From contig NZ_JSVU01000001.1 in the NCBI RefSeq assembly GCF_000952855.1, positions 496,001 to 560,000 on the forward strand: a DNA stretch of 64,000 nucleotides, written 5' to 3'. The position numbers were made by a program, and so were the translations under genes. Origin of the DNA: Aequorivita vladivostokensis (GTDB lineage: Bacteria > Bacteroidota > Bacteroidia > Flavobacteriales > Flavobacteriaceae). The first letter of the stretch is position 1. Each line of letters begins with the position of its first letter. The notes beneath the pieces are model-generated. The model was not told the DNA's origin. It saw nothing but the letters and a program-made list of their open reading frames with translations, and made no database searches. Shown here piece by piece: positions 26,249 through 35,124 of this stretch.

Positions 26249-26989
26249 CTATAAGCGCCTCTGGCGGGTAACCTCGTATAAAAAAGCGCCACAGGCCACC
26301 GAAACGTTCAAAGAGTTAATTTCGCCCAAAAGGGGTAGGGAAGCTCTTTCATCCACCAAGTTGAGTACCGATTTTGAAACCCCCTTGCCTTCAGAACCCA
26401 TAATGATAGCCAAGGGTTTCTTTAGATCTAAGGAATAAATTTCGGTCTCGGTTTTTTCGGTAGCAGCCACGGTGGAAATACCAGAACCTTGAAGATAAAA
26501 TATTGCGTCTTTGATATGCTCTACTTTGCAAATGGGAATTTTAAAAATTGCGCCTGCAGAAGTTTTTACCGTATCACCGGAAACGGGGGCTCCGCCAGAT
26601 TTTTGAAAAATCACGGCATCAACGCCGGTACATTCGGCAGTACGAAGGATTGCTCCAAAATTGCGGACATCGGTTATTTGGTCCAAAATCAGAAATAGCG
26701 GTGTTTTATCGCTTTCCAGCGCCCGCTCCACGACATTTTCCAAAGATTGAAAGGCGACCGGCGACGTAAGTGCAACAATGCCTTGGTGGTTTCCTTTGGT
26801 AAGCCTGTTGAGTTTCTCGAAAGGAACTATACTGACTGGAACGTTCGCCTTTTCCAAATCTTTCATAAGGCTCGTTATTTTGTCATTTTCTGCTCCTTTT
26901 TGAATATAGACTTTGTCAAAAACCACGTTTGATGCCAAAGCTTCTTTTATGGGGTATATTCCGAAAATGGTGTTTGTTCTGTCGCTCAT
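26249..26989 (-). CDS. rlmB: 23S rRNA (guanosine2251-2'-O)-methyltransferase RlmB
   Basis: A SpoU-class (SPOUT) 2'-O-methyltransferase of 246 residues. An N-terminal substrate-binding domain (about 1-80, starting with IFGIYPIKEAL) precedes the knotted SAM-binding domain with the three class motifs: NFGAILRTAECTG, IIMGSEGKGVS and LPLLGEINSLNVSVACGAF. RlmB methylates G2251 in the P-loop of 23S rRNA. Other SpoU enzymes such as TrmH are possible, but the N-terminal domain favours RlmB. It converges with the rhomboid gene, one base apart. Confidence 0.9.
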   Translation of the reverse strand: MSDRTNTIFGIYPIKEALASNVVFDKVYIQKGAENDKITSLMKDLEKANVPVSIVPFEKLNRLTKGNHQGIVALTSPVAFQSLENVVERALESDKTPLFLILDQITDVRNFGAILRTAECTGVDAVIFQKSGGAPVSGDTVKTSAGAIFKIPICKVEHIKDAIFYLQGSGISTVAATEKTETEIYSLDLKKPLAIIMGSEGKGVSKSVLNLVDERASLPLLGEINSLNVSVACGAFLYEVTRQRRL

Positions 26990-27005
26990 AACTATTATTT
27001 TAATG

Positions 27006-27013
27006 CAAATATA
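27006..27013 (-). promoter_or_regulatory. Candidate -7 element of rlmB
   Basis: On the minus strand TATATTTG fits TAnnTTTG and lies about 17 bases before the rlmB start codon, giving a short leader. No matching -33 TTG was found. Confidence 0.5.
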
Positions 27014-27186
27014 ATTCTACCAAGAGAACTTCGGTCTATATTCGGATTATTTATCAGCGATGTAACTGTATAACGAGAATGCTATTTAAAGCCTTTGTCT
27101 TAAAGTTAAACCACGTTGCAAGTTTTATAATAAATAGAATATGTCCGTTACTGCATAATTGCTTTTCAAAAAAAGGGGTAAAAGAA

Positions 27187-27215
27187 AAGAGGCTATTCAA
27201 TTTGAATAGCCTCTT
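27187..27215 (-). terminator. Terminator of the SusC/SusD operon
   Basis: The arms AAGAGGCTATTCAA and TTGAATAGCCTCTT are fully complementary with a one-base centre. On the minus strand the hairpin is followed by a T-rich run. It lies about 20 bases past the stop of the last leftward gene. Confidence 0.8.
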
Positions 27216-27234
27216 AATTTAAATAAGTAACAGC

Positions 27235-27657
27235 TTACTTGTATATCTGAGCGGTAAGTCTACCTCCAGATACAATGCCATTAACAGGGTCAACCTGAAG
27301 TGTTAATGGAAGTTTCTCTTCAGTTAGAGAAACATCAATACCAGTAAGTACAAATTCTGCACTTCTTTGATTGGCTAGGATTACAATGGTCGGATCAAAG
27401 GAATAATTCTCTGGTGCAACCTCTGTTTCTTCTGCAACAACGGATATGGTAAAAGTTCTGTCAACGCTTGAAACATCGGAAACGAAGATATCTACGCTCT
27501 TATCTCTTGTTCCCCCATTGGGTACTTTTATATTCGCATTTGCAAGGGTAAATCCAGCGATGGTAGCTCTATTGACGTCGTAATCATCATATGTTTCACA
27601 AGATGAAACAAAGAGCGTCAATGTTATAATTGTAATTAATATTTTAATTTTTCCCAT
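27235..27657 (-). CDS. Small SusCD-associated lipoprotein
   Basis: A 140-residue exported lipoprotein: the signal ends LFVSSC with Cys20 as the lipidation site. The mature part looks like a single beta-sandwich of about 110 residues (DKSVDIFVSDVSSVDRTFTI, SFDPTIVILANQRSAEFVL), reminiscent of the small DUF1735/Calx-beta-like proteins that follow SusD genes. It lies 25 bases after susD and before the terminator, so it is probably the third gene of that operon and sits on the cell surface beside the transporter. The ligand is unknown. Confidence 0.75.
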   Translation of the reverse strand: MGKIKILITIITLTLFVSSCETYDDYDVNRATIAGFTLANANIKVPNGGTRDKSVDIFVSDVSSVDRTFTISVVAEETEVAPENYSFDPTIVILANQRSAEFVLTGIDVSLTEEKLPLTLQVDPVNGIVSGGRLTAQIYK

Positions 27658-27682
27658 TTTCTTAATATTTATAAGTGATAAA

Positions 27683-29125
27683 TTAATAACCTGGATTTTG
27701 AACTAGATTAGGGTTTTTGTCTATAGAAATCTGATCAAAAGGAAGTTGAAACTTATAACTACCGGCTGGTAGGTTTAATTCCTCTGACGGTGTTCCTGAT
27801 CCATCTGCGTTATCTCCGTCTGAAGTTCTTGTAATTGATAATCCCCATCTTTTCAAATCAAAAAAGCGTTGATATTCAAAAGCAAATTCCAGACGTCTTT
27901 CTAGTCTAATTGCGTCACGCAATGCGGTACCAGTTTCGCCGCTAGGTGGAGTTGTGTATCTTCTAGTTCTCACCGCGTCCAGAGCAGTTCTTGCTGCGCT
28001 TTCATTGCCTAAATTGTAATAAGCTTCGGCTTTATTTAGTTGGGCTTCGGCAGCTCTAAATATTTTATAATCAACGATACCGTCAGTGTTATTAGGCCTT
28101 CCAAGCAACTTTTTAATACCATTTACTGGATCGCCATCTGCTACACCTAAGAATATATAGGCGTCTTTACGGATATCGTCAGCAGCATAAAGGTTTGTTA
28201 ATTCAAAAGAGGCTACGTATTCTGGAACGAGAGAGTTGATACCACCTTGGCTCCAAGTAACTCCGATGTTATTACCGAGAGTTCCCGATTCATTAGGGAT
28301 AGAGAAGACTAGACCAGAATCGCTTGTATCTTCCCATACACCCACTACATCCGCTCTAGGAGCAACTGGTGTAGTTACCTGATTGGCCGCATTAATGGCA
28401 TTTTGCCATTGACCCATATACAGGTATACTCTTGATAAAAGTAGATTAACCGCTTCTTTGCCCATTCTTCCAGCTGGATTAACATCGTTGATATCAGCAA
28501 CTGCTTCAGTCAAATCAGTAACGATTTTGTCATAAACAACACCAACTGTTTCACGAGCTGGCTCTATTTCCGGATTGTTTTCGGTTACATATGCTACGCC
28601 TAAACTTCCATTAGCATCTCCTGATTGAGTAGGAATTTTCCCATAGTATGATACTATGTTGAAATGAGCAAGAGCTCTTAGGGCTTTTGCCTCAGCCACT
28701 ATGTTTGCTTTGTTCTCACCTTCATAGTTTTCAGCGTAGAACAACAATTGATTTGCTCTAAAAATCAGTCTATATGCTCCACGATACATACCACCAACAC
28801 TTCCACCTGCAGGTGTATACCTCCAGTTGTGCAAAATTGATTTTGTAGTTCGGCCCGATTGAGACAAAGTCACGTTATCTGATAATACATCAGGCGCCGA
28901 TAACATTGATCCAGCATCAGAACTACTGTACAATGCAACAAACTCTGGATTGTCGATTAAAGCTGAGTAAGTTCCTCTAATAGCATTTTCAAAATCCTCA
29001 GAGGTTACAAAGGCATTATCCGTCGCAAATTCATCAAAAGGTAATTGGTCCAATTCATCATCACAGGAAGTAAACCCTCCTATAACCAGGGACAATACCA
29101 ACATTTTATATATTACTTTTTTCAT
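27683..29125 (-). CDS. RagB/SusD family nutrient-binding lipoprotein
   Basis: A 480-residue surface lipoprotein. The signal peptide ends GGFTSC with Cys21 lipidated, followed by the typical DELDQLPFDEFATDNAF opening. Family features include MYRGAYRLIFRANQLL, the TPR-like EAKALRALAHFNIVSYYG helix, RVYLYMGQWQNAINAANQV, and the C-terminal IRLERRLEFAFEYQRFFDLKRWG. SusD proteins cap the SusC channel and bind the ligand. It lies 19 bases downstream of susC. The ligand cannot be inferred, because no degradation enzyme is encoded nearby. Confidence 0.95.
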   Translation of the reverse strand: MKKVIYKMLVLSLVIGGFTSCDDELDQLPFDEFATDNAFVTSEDFENAIRGTYSALIDNPEFVALYSSSDAGSMLSAPDVLSDNVTLSQSGRTTKSILHNWRYTPAGGSVGGMYRGAYRLIFRANQLLFYAENYEGENKANIVAEAKALRALAHFNIVSYYGKIPTQSGDANGSLGVAYVTENNPEIEPARETVGVVYDKIVTDLTEAVADINDVNPAGRMGKEAVNLLLSRVYLYMGQWQNAINAANQVTTPVAPRADVVGVWEDTSDSGLVFSIPNESGTLGNNIGVTWSQGGINSLVPEYVASFELTNLYAADDIRKDAYIFLGVADGDPVNGIKKLLGRPNNTDGIVDYKIFRAAEAQLNKAEAYYNLGNESAARTALDAVRTRRYTTPPSGETGTALRDAIRLERRLEFAFEYQRFFDLKRWGLSITRTSDGDNADGSGTPSEELNLPAGSYKFQLPFDQISIDKNPNLVQNPGY

Positions 29126-29144
29126 TTTTGTTTTTTATTTAATA

Positions 29145-32100
29145 TTAGAAACTTACATCAAGACCTACTTGAATAGATTTGGTGTTTGGATAGCTATAAA
29201 GAGTTATCTCACCAGGAGCAACAGTATCTGCAAAATCAATGGTTTCTCCAGAGGAAATACCTACTTCTGGATCTCCCCAGAATTTACTGAAAGTTAACAA
29301 GTTTTGTCCTTGTGCGTAGATTCTCAGCGTACTTATAGGAGTTTTTTCTAAATATTCTCTTGGGAAAGTATACGAAAGTGTAATGTTTCTCATACGAATA
29401 TAATCACCTCTTTCCAAAAATCTATCTGAATTTACAGCTTGTTCTTCAGTATAAAGTGGACTAGGTAAAACATCAGTGTCACCTGGTTGTTGCCAGTAAT
29501 TAAAGGCTCCAACTGCTTGGTTATCTGCAACTGTATTACCGTTGCTACCATCACCATAGTAGTTTTGCTTAACAACATTATTTACCCAATTTCCATATTT
29601 GAAAACAAAGTCAGTACGTAGCCCGATACCTTTATAAGATATGTTGCTGAAGAAACCACCTTCTTTATCAGCTATGGTAGACTTCCCTTGTAATACTCTA
29701 TTCTCTCCTTCAGGAAGTGTGTCAAAGAAATAAACATTATTGTCAGCTCCGTAGTATTGTGGACGACCGGTAGCTGGATCAACTCCTGCGTATCTTACCA
29801 AGTAATGTTCATTAATTTTTGCACCTTCACGGAATAAGATGTTAAATGCATTAGGGGTTACATCTTCTCCGTCAGGAAGACTTATGATTTCATTATCTAA
29901 GAATATAATGTTTCCTCCTAGAGTCCAAGTAAAATCTGCAGATCTAAGGATATCACCTTGTAGTGCAATTTCCAAACCTCTGTTCTCGATTTCACCTAAG
30001 TTACCGGCAATTGAACCTACACCAGCCTCATCTGCACGTGGAATTAAAAATAACAGGTCGGTTGTGTTTCTAACAAAGTAATCAGAAACTCCTCTTAAAC
30101 GATTGTTGAAGAGATTGAATTCCAAACCAATGTTTTTTGTAACTGTAGTTTCCCATTGTAATTCAGGACTACCAATATTCGCGGGAGCTGTAGAAGAGCC
30201 ACCAGGATATGGTGAAGTTCCAAAGGAAACAGTACTCTGTGAGTCATAACGACCAATACCGTTTCTGTTACCTACAGTACCGTAAGAAGCACGTAGTTTT
30301 AGTAAATCAACCCAAGATACATCAAAGAAACTCTCTTTGGCGATATTCCAACCTAAACTGAAGCTATAAAAACTACCGTATTTATAATCACTCCCAAAAC
30401 TTGAAGATCCATCACGTCTGTATGAGGCTGAGGCCAAATATCTTTCTTTAAAATCGTAATCGGCAAATGCACCATAAGAAACTAAAGTTAATCGGTTTCT
30501 GAAGGTTTGACCGTTTCGAAGGTCACTACCGTTTACTTGAGTTGTCAATAAAGCTGAAGGAAACCCTCTGTTGTTTATTGTATAGCTATTGTTCTCGTTC
30601 AAGTTAAATTCATAAAGACCTAAAACGTTCAAGTTGTGCTTGTCATTAGATAGGTTGTAGTTTAATCTATTGCTAATGGTTAAATCCAAACGTTGGATGC
30701 CTGAATCCGTCTTACTTCCACCGCCTAAATTAATAACATCATCCAATGCACCGCCTGGTTGAGCATAATATTCTCTTCTGCGATTAAGGTGGCTTACCGC
30801 AGTACTAAATGTATAGCTAAAGTTTTTATTAAATTTAACTGTAGCGTCCACATTTGCAAGGGTCTGGTTTTCAATGGCCGATTCAACGTCGGTCAAAATT
30901 GCCTGTGCAACAGGAAATCCGGTGTGTGTAAGGTTGTAAACTGGATCACCGTTTTCATCAATAAGGGGATTGCCATCTTCGTCTAATACAAAAACAGTTT
31001 CATAAGGACTATAGTCATAAGTTGCGCGGAATGCGTTTTGGGTATTGTTTCTATCACGTGGTTCGTCGCTGAAACTTCTTGAATATCCAACATTTACCCC
31101 TAAAGTCAACCATTCTTTCGCATCAAAATTTACATTCAATCTGCTCGAAAGTCTTTCGAAACCTTTGATATTGTCAATAATACCTGTGTTTTTATCATTA
31201 GATACCGAGAAGTAATAATCTACTTTTTCTGCACCTCCGGAAATAGCTACACTGTTGTTCTGAAGAACACCTTCTCTTAACAGATAATCTTCCCAATCAA
31301 CTTGGTTATCTATTAATTGCTGACGCTCAGGTGAGCCAGGCGCAGTTGTAACTCCAGGAAGTCCTGAGGCCGATGTAATTCCAAGAGCGTACATTTCTGC
31401 CTCGTACTGCATTTTCTGCTCTGCATTCATCATGCTGAAGTTTCGGTTTATTTGAGATGTAGTTCCATATCGTGAACTGAATCGCACTACGGCATCTTTA
31501 TTTCTGTTACCGTTCTTTGTTGTAATAACCACAACACCGTTGGCACCACGTGATCCATAGCGTGCAGTGGTTGCAGCATCTTTAAGGATAGTGATATTTT
31601 CAATATCTTCATTGGCTATGTTGCCAAGATCTTCTTCTCTAATAGGAGCACCGTCCACAATATACAATGGCGATGAAGCTCCCGCAACAAGAGATCCTGT
31701 TCCACGAATACGAACAAAAGCACCCTGTCCTGGCTTTCCGTTGGCAGCAGTTACCTGCACACCCGCGGCTTTACCTTGCAGCATATTATCTATACTGGTG
31801 GTAGGGGCCATTTGGGAAAGTTCTGCAGCGGAGATTGACACTACTGCTGAAGTTTGCACTGTTTGGTTTCTCGTAGAATAACCGGTAACGACTACCTCAC
31901 TCAGGCTTTCACCCGGTTCTAAAGTAATGTCGATTTTATTCTGGGTACCTACTTTTACTTCCTTGGTGTCGAAACCTACATAACTAAAAGTCAAGGTCTG
32001 GCCCACATTTGCTGAAATGGTATAATTACCATCAAAATCTGATTGGGTACCAGTACTTGTTCCTTTGATTATAACGTTTGCACCAGGCAATGGCAGACCT

Positions 32101-32204
32101 GTATCGTCCGTCACCGTACCTGTAATAGTTTTTTGCTGTGCGAAGGTAAGCTGCACAACTAACGCTAATAATAGCGTTAAAATTCCACTAAACTTTGTTC
32201 TCAT
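29145..32204 (-). CDS. SusC/RagA family TonB-dependent outer-membrane transporter
   Basis: A 1019-residue transporter. A signal peptide (residues 1-22, ending LTFAQ) precedes a carboxypeptidase-regulatory-like domain (about 25-105, ITGTVTDDTGLPLPGANVIIK), the TonB-dependent plug with the SusC signature YGSRGANGVVVITTKNG near 215-231, and a large barrel ending in an aromatic residue (VGLDVSF). TonB energises uptake of ligand delivered by SusD. It is the first gene of a leftward operon with susD and a small lipoprotein. Confidence 0.96.
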   Translation of the reverse strand: MRTKFSGILTLLLALVVQLTFAQQKTITGTVTDDTGLPLPGANVIIKGTSTGTQSDFDGNYTISANVGQTLTFSYVGFDTKEVKVGTQNKIDITLEPGESLSEVVVTGYSTRNQTVQTSAVVSISAAELSQMAPTTSIDNMLQGKAAGVQVTAANGKPGQGAFVRIRGTGSLVAGASSPLYIVDGAPIREEDLGNIANEDIENITILKDAATTARYGSRGANGVVVITTKNGNRNKDAVVRFSSRYGTTSQINRNFSMMNAEQKMQYEAEMYALGITSASGLPGVTTAPGSPERQQLIDNQVDWEDYLLREGVLQNNSVAISGGAEKVDYYFSVSNDKNTGIIDNIKGFERLSSRLNVNFDAKEWLTLGVNVGYSRSFSDEPRDRNNTQNAFRATYDYSPYETVFVLDEDGNPLIDENGDPVYNLTHTGFPVAQAILTDVESAIENQTLANVDATVKFNKNFSYTFSTAVSHLNRRREYYAQPGGALDDVINLGGGSKTDSGIQRLDLTISNRLNYNLSNDKHNLNVLGLYEFNLNENNSYTINNRGFPSALLTTQVNGSDLRNGQTFRNRLTLVSYGAFADYDFKERYLASASYRRDGSSSFGSDYKYGSFYSFSLGWNIAKESFFDVSWVDLLKLRASYGTVGNRNGIGRYDSQSTVSFGTSPYPGGSSTAPANIGSPELQWETTVTKNIGLEFNLFNNRLRGVSDYFVRNTTDLLFLIPRADEAGVGSIAGNLGEIENRGLEIALQGDILRSADFTWTLGGNIIFLDNEIISLPDGEDVTPNAFNILFREGAKINEHYLVRYAGVDPATGRPQYYGADNNVYFFDTLPEGENRVLQGKSTIADKEGGFFSNISYKGIGLRTDFVFKYGNWVNNVVKQNYYGDGSNGNTVADNQAVGAFNYWQQPGDTDVLPSPLYTEEQAVNSDRFLERGDYIRMRNITLSYTFPREYLEKTPISTLRIYAQGQNLLTFSKFWGDPEVGISSGETIDFADTVAPGEITLYSYPNTKSIQVGLDVSF

Positions 32205-32324
32205 TTTTATAAATTATTTGAATTAGCCAACGGCAAAAATCATAATAAAAAGTTAATTACACAAGTATTTGCTCCCAATTTTTGCGTTTATTTAAAGAAT
32301 AGAGCGCCCTAGCGATATGATTCA

Positions 32325-34022
32325 TTAAAATTTTGAGGAAATACTGATATGAATTTTTGTATTTGCAAAACTAAAACTGGAGTCCTGAGTGCTTCCGTTG
32401 GCTATATTAAAACGAAAGAGACCTGCCATCGTGTTTAAACCAAGACCAAAACCGAAGCTATAAAGGTTCTGTTGCAAAGAAAGGGTCTTGTTTTCAAAAT
32501 ATCCTAAATCGATAATGCTGTGCGCATATATATCTTCACCAAATAGATAGCGATATTCAGTGCTTAGTACAGTGTAGAGCGAAGCGTCAATGCTGTTTTC
32601 GTCAAAACCTCTAATGCTATTGATTCCACCGAAACGGTACAATTCATTTACCAAATAATTTTCGCTGAAGAGCACGCCCGTTTTATTTTGAACGAAGATC
32701 GAGTTTCTATAATTGAGATTAAAAATATTGTTGAGGGTGGTTTCGACACCTAGCTGGTCTTCAGGTTTGTTCTCATTTTTGCGGGAGCCTATACCCGCAT
32801 CTAAGAGTATGGCAGTTTTAACAGGGAATAATTTTCGATTCTGTGGTTTCAGATAGCCGCCACCCAATATAAAGAACCGGGAGCTAAAATCCTCGATAGG
32901 TGCTCCGGCAATTGCCTCGTCTAGCAAATTGCTTGATTCGTAGCCTTTGTATCCAATGTATACCGTGGATCTCGGATCAATTTGATACGTGGCGCGTACT
33001 TGTTGCTCCGTGGTAATAAAAGTGCTGTCTCTCTTAAATATCTTCAGCTCTCCGCTTAGCCCAAAAGGGGTGCTGAATAAGTAGGGTAGGGTAAGTTTGG
33101 TCCGAAAATTTATTTGTTCTTTCCCGTCTGCTTTATAGTTAATGATCAACTGTTCGCCATAATTTAAGTTATTGTTGAGTTCTAGGTTCAAGTATCCGTT
33201 AAAGATTAATTTTTGGGTTTCCTCATCGGTTGCAAAGCCTAAAATTCCATCAAATAGGTTGTTGTTCTGTTTTTCAAGATAAAAATAGACCGTAGTAGAG
33301 TCTTTTCTAAATAAAGCTTCGGGCGGTTTTACCGTTGAAACGAAGCCCAAGCTATTTAGGTTTTCACTTTGGGTCACCAGTTTTTTCTGATTGAAAATTT
33401 TTCCCTTTCGAATGCCAGCGTAATATCTGAGATACGACTTTGGAAACTTTTCGTAGCCTTTTACTACAATGGAATCTACCGTGCGCACAATTCCGTTGTC
33501 AACAAGGAGTGTCGCAATTAACATGTCCGTGTCATTTTTTTCAAACTCCGAAAGTCTTAATCGCGCAAAAGCATTTCCTTTTTGGTTTCTTAGTGCGGTC
33601 AGTTTTCGTAAGGCAAGGGGAATTGTTTCAAAAGGAAGTATAAAATAGAGATCGGTAATTTCCGAAGCGACTCGTTGCAGCTCTTTTTTGGAAAAATCTT
33701 CTTCGGAATAGAAAACCTTCAACTTGCTGTATTTCTTCCCAAGAAAAAAAATTGCGGAATAGCTGGTGTCGTTTTCTTTCTTTAATTGAAGCAGTTCACT
33801 TTCAATAAAACCCATCCGCTGCAGTTTCAGATAGGTTGTGTCCATTTCATTTTTAAGGGAAAGAAAGTCTTTAAAGGAAGTTTTGATACGGAGTGAGTCC
33901 TTCATCTCTTCCGATATGGGCCTTTCGGCTGCAATGGAAAGCGTGAGTTCCTGTGCTCTTAAACCCGAGAAGCAGCAGGTATATATATTAAGGTAAAAAA
34001 AAATGAAGAGAATTCTTTTCAA
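32325..34022 (-). CDS. Omp85-superfamily outer-membrane protein (BamA/TamA-like)
   Basis: A 565-residue protein with a signal peptide (about 1-23, ending GLRAQ). The middle has at least one POTRA-like unit (DSIVVKGYEKFPKSYLRYYA...LVTQSENLNSLGFVSTV, about 185-235), and the C-terminal half is a barrel with the Omp85 lid-loop motif IRGF in FGGINSIRGFDENS, ending in phenylalanine (SISSKF). It is shorter than BamA and probably has fewer POTRA domains. It could insert or secrete surface proteins; the partner is unknown. It is divergent from rpsL. Confidence 0.8.
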   Translation of the reverse strand: MKRILFIFFYLNIYTCCFSGLRAQELTLSIAAERPISEEMKDSLRIKTSFKDFLSLKNEMDTTYLKLQRMGFIESELLQLKKENDTSYSAIFFLGKKYSKLKVFYSEEDFSKKELQRVASEITDLYFILPFETIPLALRKLTALRNQKGNAFARLRLSEFEKNDTDMLIATLLVDNGIVRTVDSIVVKGYEKFPKSYLRYYAGIRKGKIFNQKKLVTQSENLNSLGFVSTVKPPEALFRKDSTTVYFYLEKQNNNLFDGILGFATDEETQKLIFNGYLNLELNNNLNYGEQLIINYKADGKEQINFRTKLTLPYLFSTPFGLSGELKIFKRDSTFITTEQQVRATYQIDPRSTVYIGYKGYESSNLLDEAIAGAPIEDFSSRFFILGGGYLKPQNRKLFPVKTAILLDAGIGSRKNENKPEDQLGVETTLNNIFNLNYRNSIFVQNKTGVLFSENYLVNELYRFGGINSIRGFDENSIDASLYTVLSTEYRYLFGEDIYAHSIIDLGYFENKTLSLQQNLYSFGFGLGLNTMAGLFRFNIANGSTQDSSFSFANTKIHISISSKF

Positions 34023-34123
34023 AAAGGGTGATATTTGCTGTGTAAAACTAACGCTTCAAGTTGGTGTTTCATATTCAAATGGAAAAAATAATGAAACTAT
34101 GCTGAAAATTAATTCACTATGGT

Positions 34124-34153
34124 TTGATTAGTAAAAAAAATATTCTACATTTG
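34124..34153 (+). promoter_or_regulatory. Promoter of the rpsL ribosomal supercluster
   Basis: TTG at 34124-34126 and TACATTTG at 34146-34153 are separated by exactly 19 bases, a full match to the Bacteroidota sigma-A consensus. Transcription should start near 34159-34161, giving a leader of about 50 bases. This is the best-matched promoter I found in the window. Confidence 0.85.
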
Positions 34154-34156
34154 CAT

Positions 34157-34172
34157 CCCCTAAAAATAGGGG
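34157..34172 (+). promoter_or_regulatory. Hairpin at the 5' end of the rpsL leader
   Basis: CCCCTA and TAGGGG form a perfect six-pair stem around AAAA at the predicted transcription start. A 5' hairpin could protect the mRNA or influence initiation; it could also be an operator on DNA. None of these roles is shown. Confidence 0.55.
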
Positions 34173-34208
34173 TGTTTTATTTTTAAACAGTAATAATACA
34201 TATTTTAT

Positions 34209-34583
34209 ATGCCAACAATTTCACAATTAGTACGTAAAGGAAGGACCAAAATAACCAAGAAGAGTAAATCGGTTGCTTTGGATTCGTGCCCACAGCGTCG
34301 TGGTGTTTGTACGCGTGTATATACTACTACACCTAAGAAGCCTAACTCTGCAATGCGTAAAGTAGCAAGGGTAAGACTTACAAACGGTAAGGAAGTAAAC
34401 GCATACATCCCGGGCGAAGGACACAATCTCCAAGAGCACTCGATAGTATTGGTTAGAGGTGGAAGGGTAAAGGATTTGCCAGGAGTTAGGTATCACATTG
34501 TTCGTGGCGCGCTGGACACCGCAGGTGTTGCAGGCCGCACGCAACGTAGATCTAAGTACGGAGCAAAACGCCCAAAGAAGTAA
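34209..34583 (+). CDS. rpsL: 30S ribosomal protein S12
   Basis: Protein S12 (124 residues) lines the decoding centre of the 30S subunit and affects accuracy. The invariant stretches [35 protein letters not shown] and [14 protein letters not shown] are intact. At the two positions where streptomycin resistance mutations are known, both lysines are present (in TPKKPNS and RVKDLPG), so a sensitive-type sequence is expected. First gene of the rightward array and the only one directly behind the strong promoter. rpsG follows after 61 bases. Confidence 0.98.
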   Translation: MPTISQLVRKGRTKITKKSKSVALDSCPQRRGVCTRVYTTTPKKPNSAMRKVARVRLTNGKEVNAYIPGEGHNLQEHSIVLVRGGRVKDLPGVRYHIVRGALDTAGVAGRTQRRSKYGAKRPKK

Positions 34584-34644
34584 AAATGAAAACGGGTCGA
34601 GAATAAATTGAAAAAACATATTCTTAGCCATTAACAAACAACAC

Positions 34645-35121
34645 ATGAGAAAAAGACAGGCCAAAAAAAGACCACTTTTACCAGACCCGAGGTTTAACGA
34701 CCAGTTGGTTACGCGTTTTGTAAACAACATGATGTGGGACGGAAAAAAGAGTGTGGCTTTCAAAGTTTTCTACGATGCAATTGACATTGTAGATGAAAAG
34801 AAACAAGACGAAGAAAAAACTGCGTTGGAGCTTTGGAAAGATGCACTTTCCAATATTATGCCCCACGTAGAGGTGCGCAGTCGTAGAGTGGGTGGGGCAA
34901 CCTTCCAGATTCCTATGCAAATTCGCCCAGACCGTAAAATTGCAACCGCAATGAAATGGTTAATTACCTATTCAAGAAAAAGAAACGAGAAATCCATGGC
35001 CGCAAAACTTGCCGGTGAGATTCTTGCCGCTGCCAAAGAAGAAGGCGCCGCTGTAAAGAAACGTATGGATACTCACAAAATGGCAGAAGCTAACAAAGCA
35101 TTCTCACATTTCAGATTCTAA
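34645..35121 (+). CDS. rpsG: 30S ribosomal protein S7
   Basis: S7 nucleates assembly of the 30S head and contacts E-site tRNA. The 158-residue protein has the family start [18 protein letters not shown], the [18 protein letters not shown] beta hairpin near 75-92 and the helical [14 protein letters not shown] end. In many bacteria S7 regulates the str operon by binding its mRNA; whether the 61-base rpsL-rpsG gap serves here is unknown. fusA starts three bases after the stop. Confidence 0.98.
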   Translation: MRKRQAKKRPLLPDPRFNDQLVTRFVNNMMWDGKKSVAFKVFYDAIDIVDEKKQDEEKTALELWKDALSNIMPHVEVRSRRVGGATFQIPMQIRPDRKIATAMKWLITYSRKRNEKSMAAKLAGEILAAAKEEGAAVKKRMDTHKMAEANKAFSHFRF

Positions 35122-35124
35122 AAA

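Noticed and set aside
27235-34022. Polysaccharide utilisation locus
   Set aside because: SusC and SusD are present, but there is no carbohydrate-active enzyme, sensor or regulator beside them.
34227-34763. Minus-strand frame of 178 codons across rpsL and the start of rpsG
   Set aside because: Antisense of ribosomal protein genes, which give few stop codons on the opposite strand; no start context.
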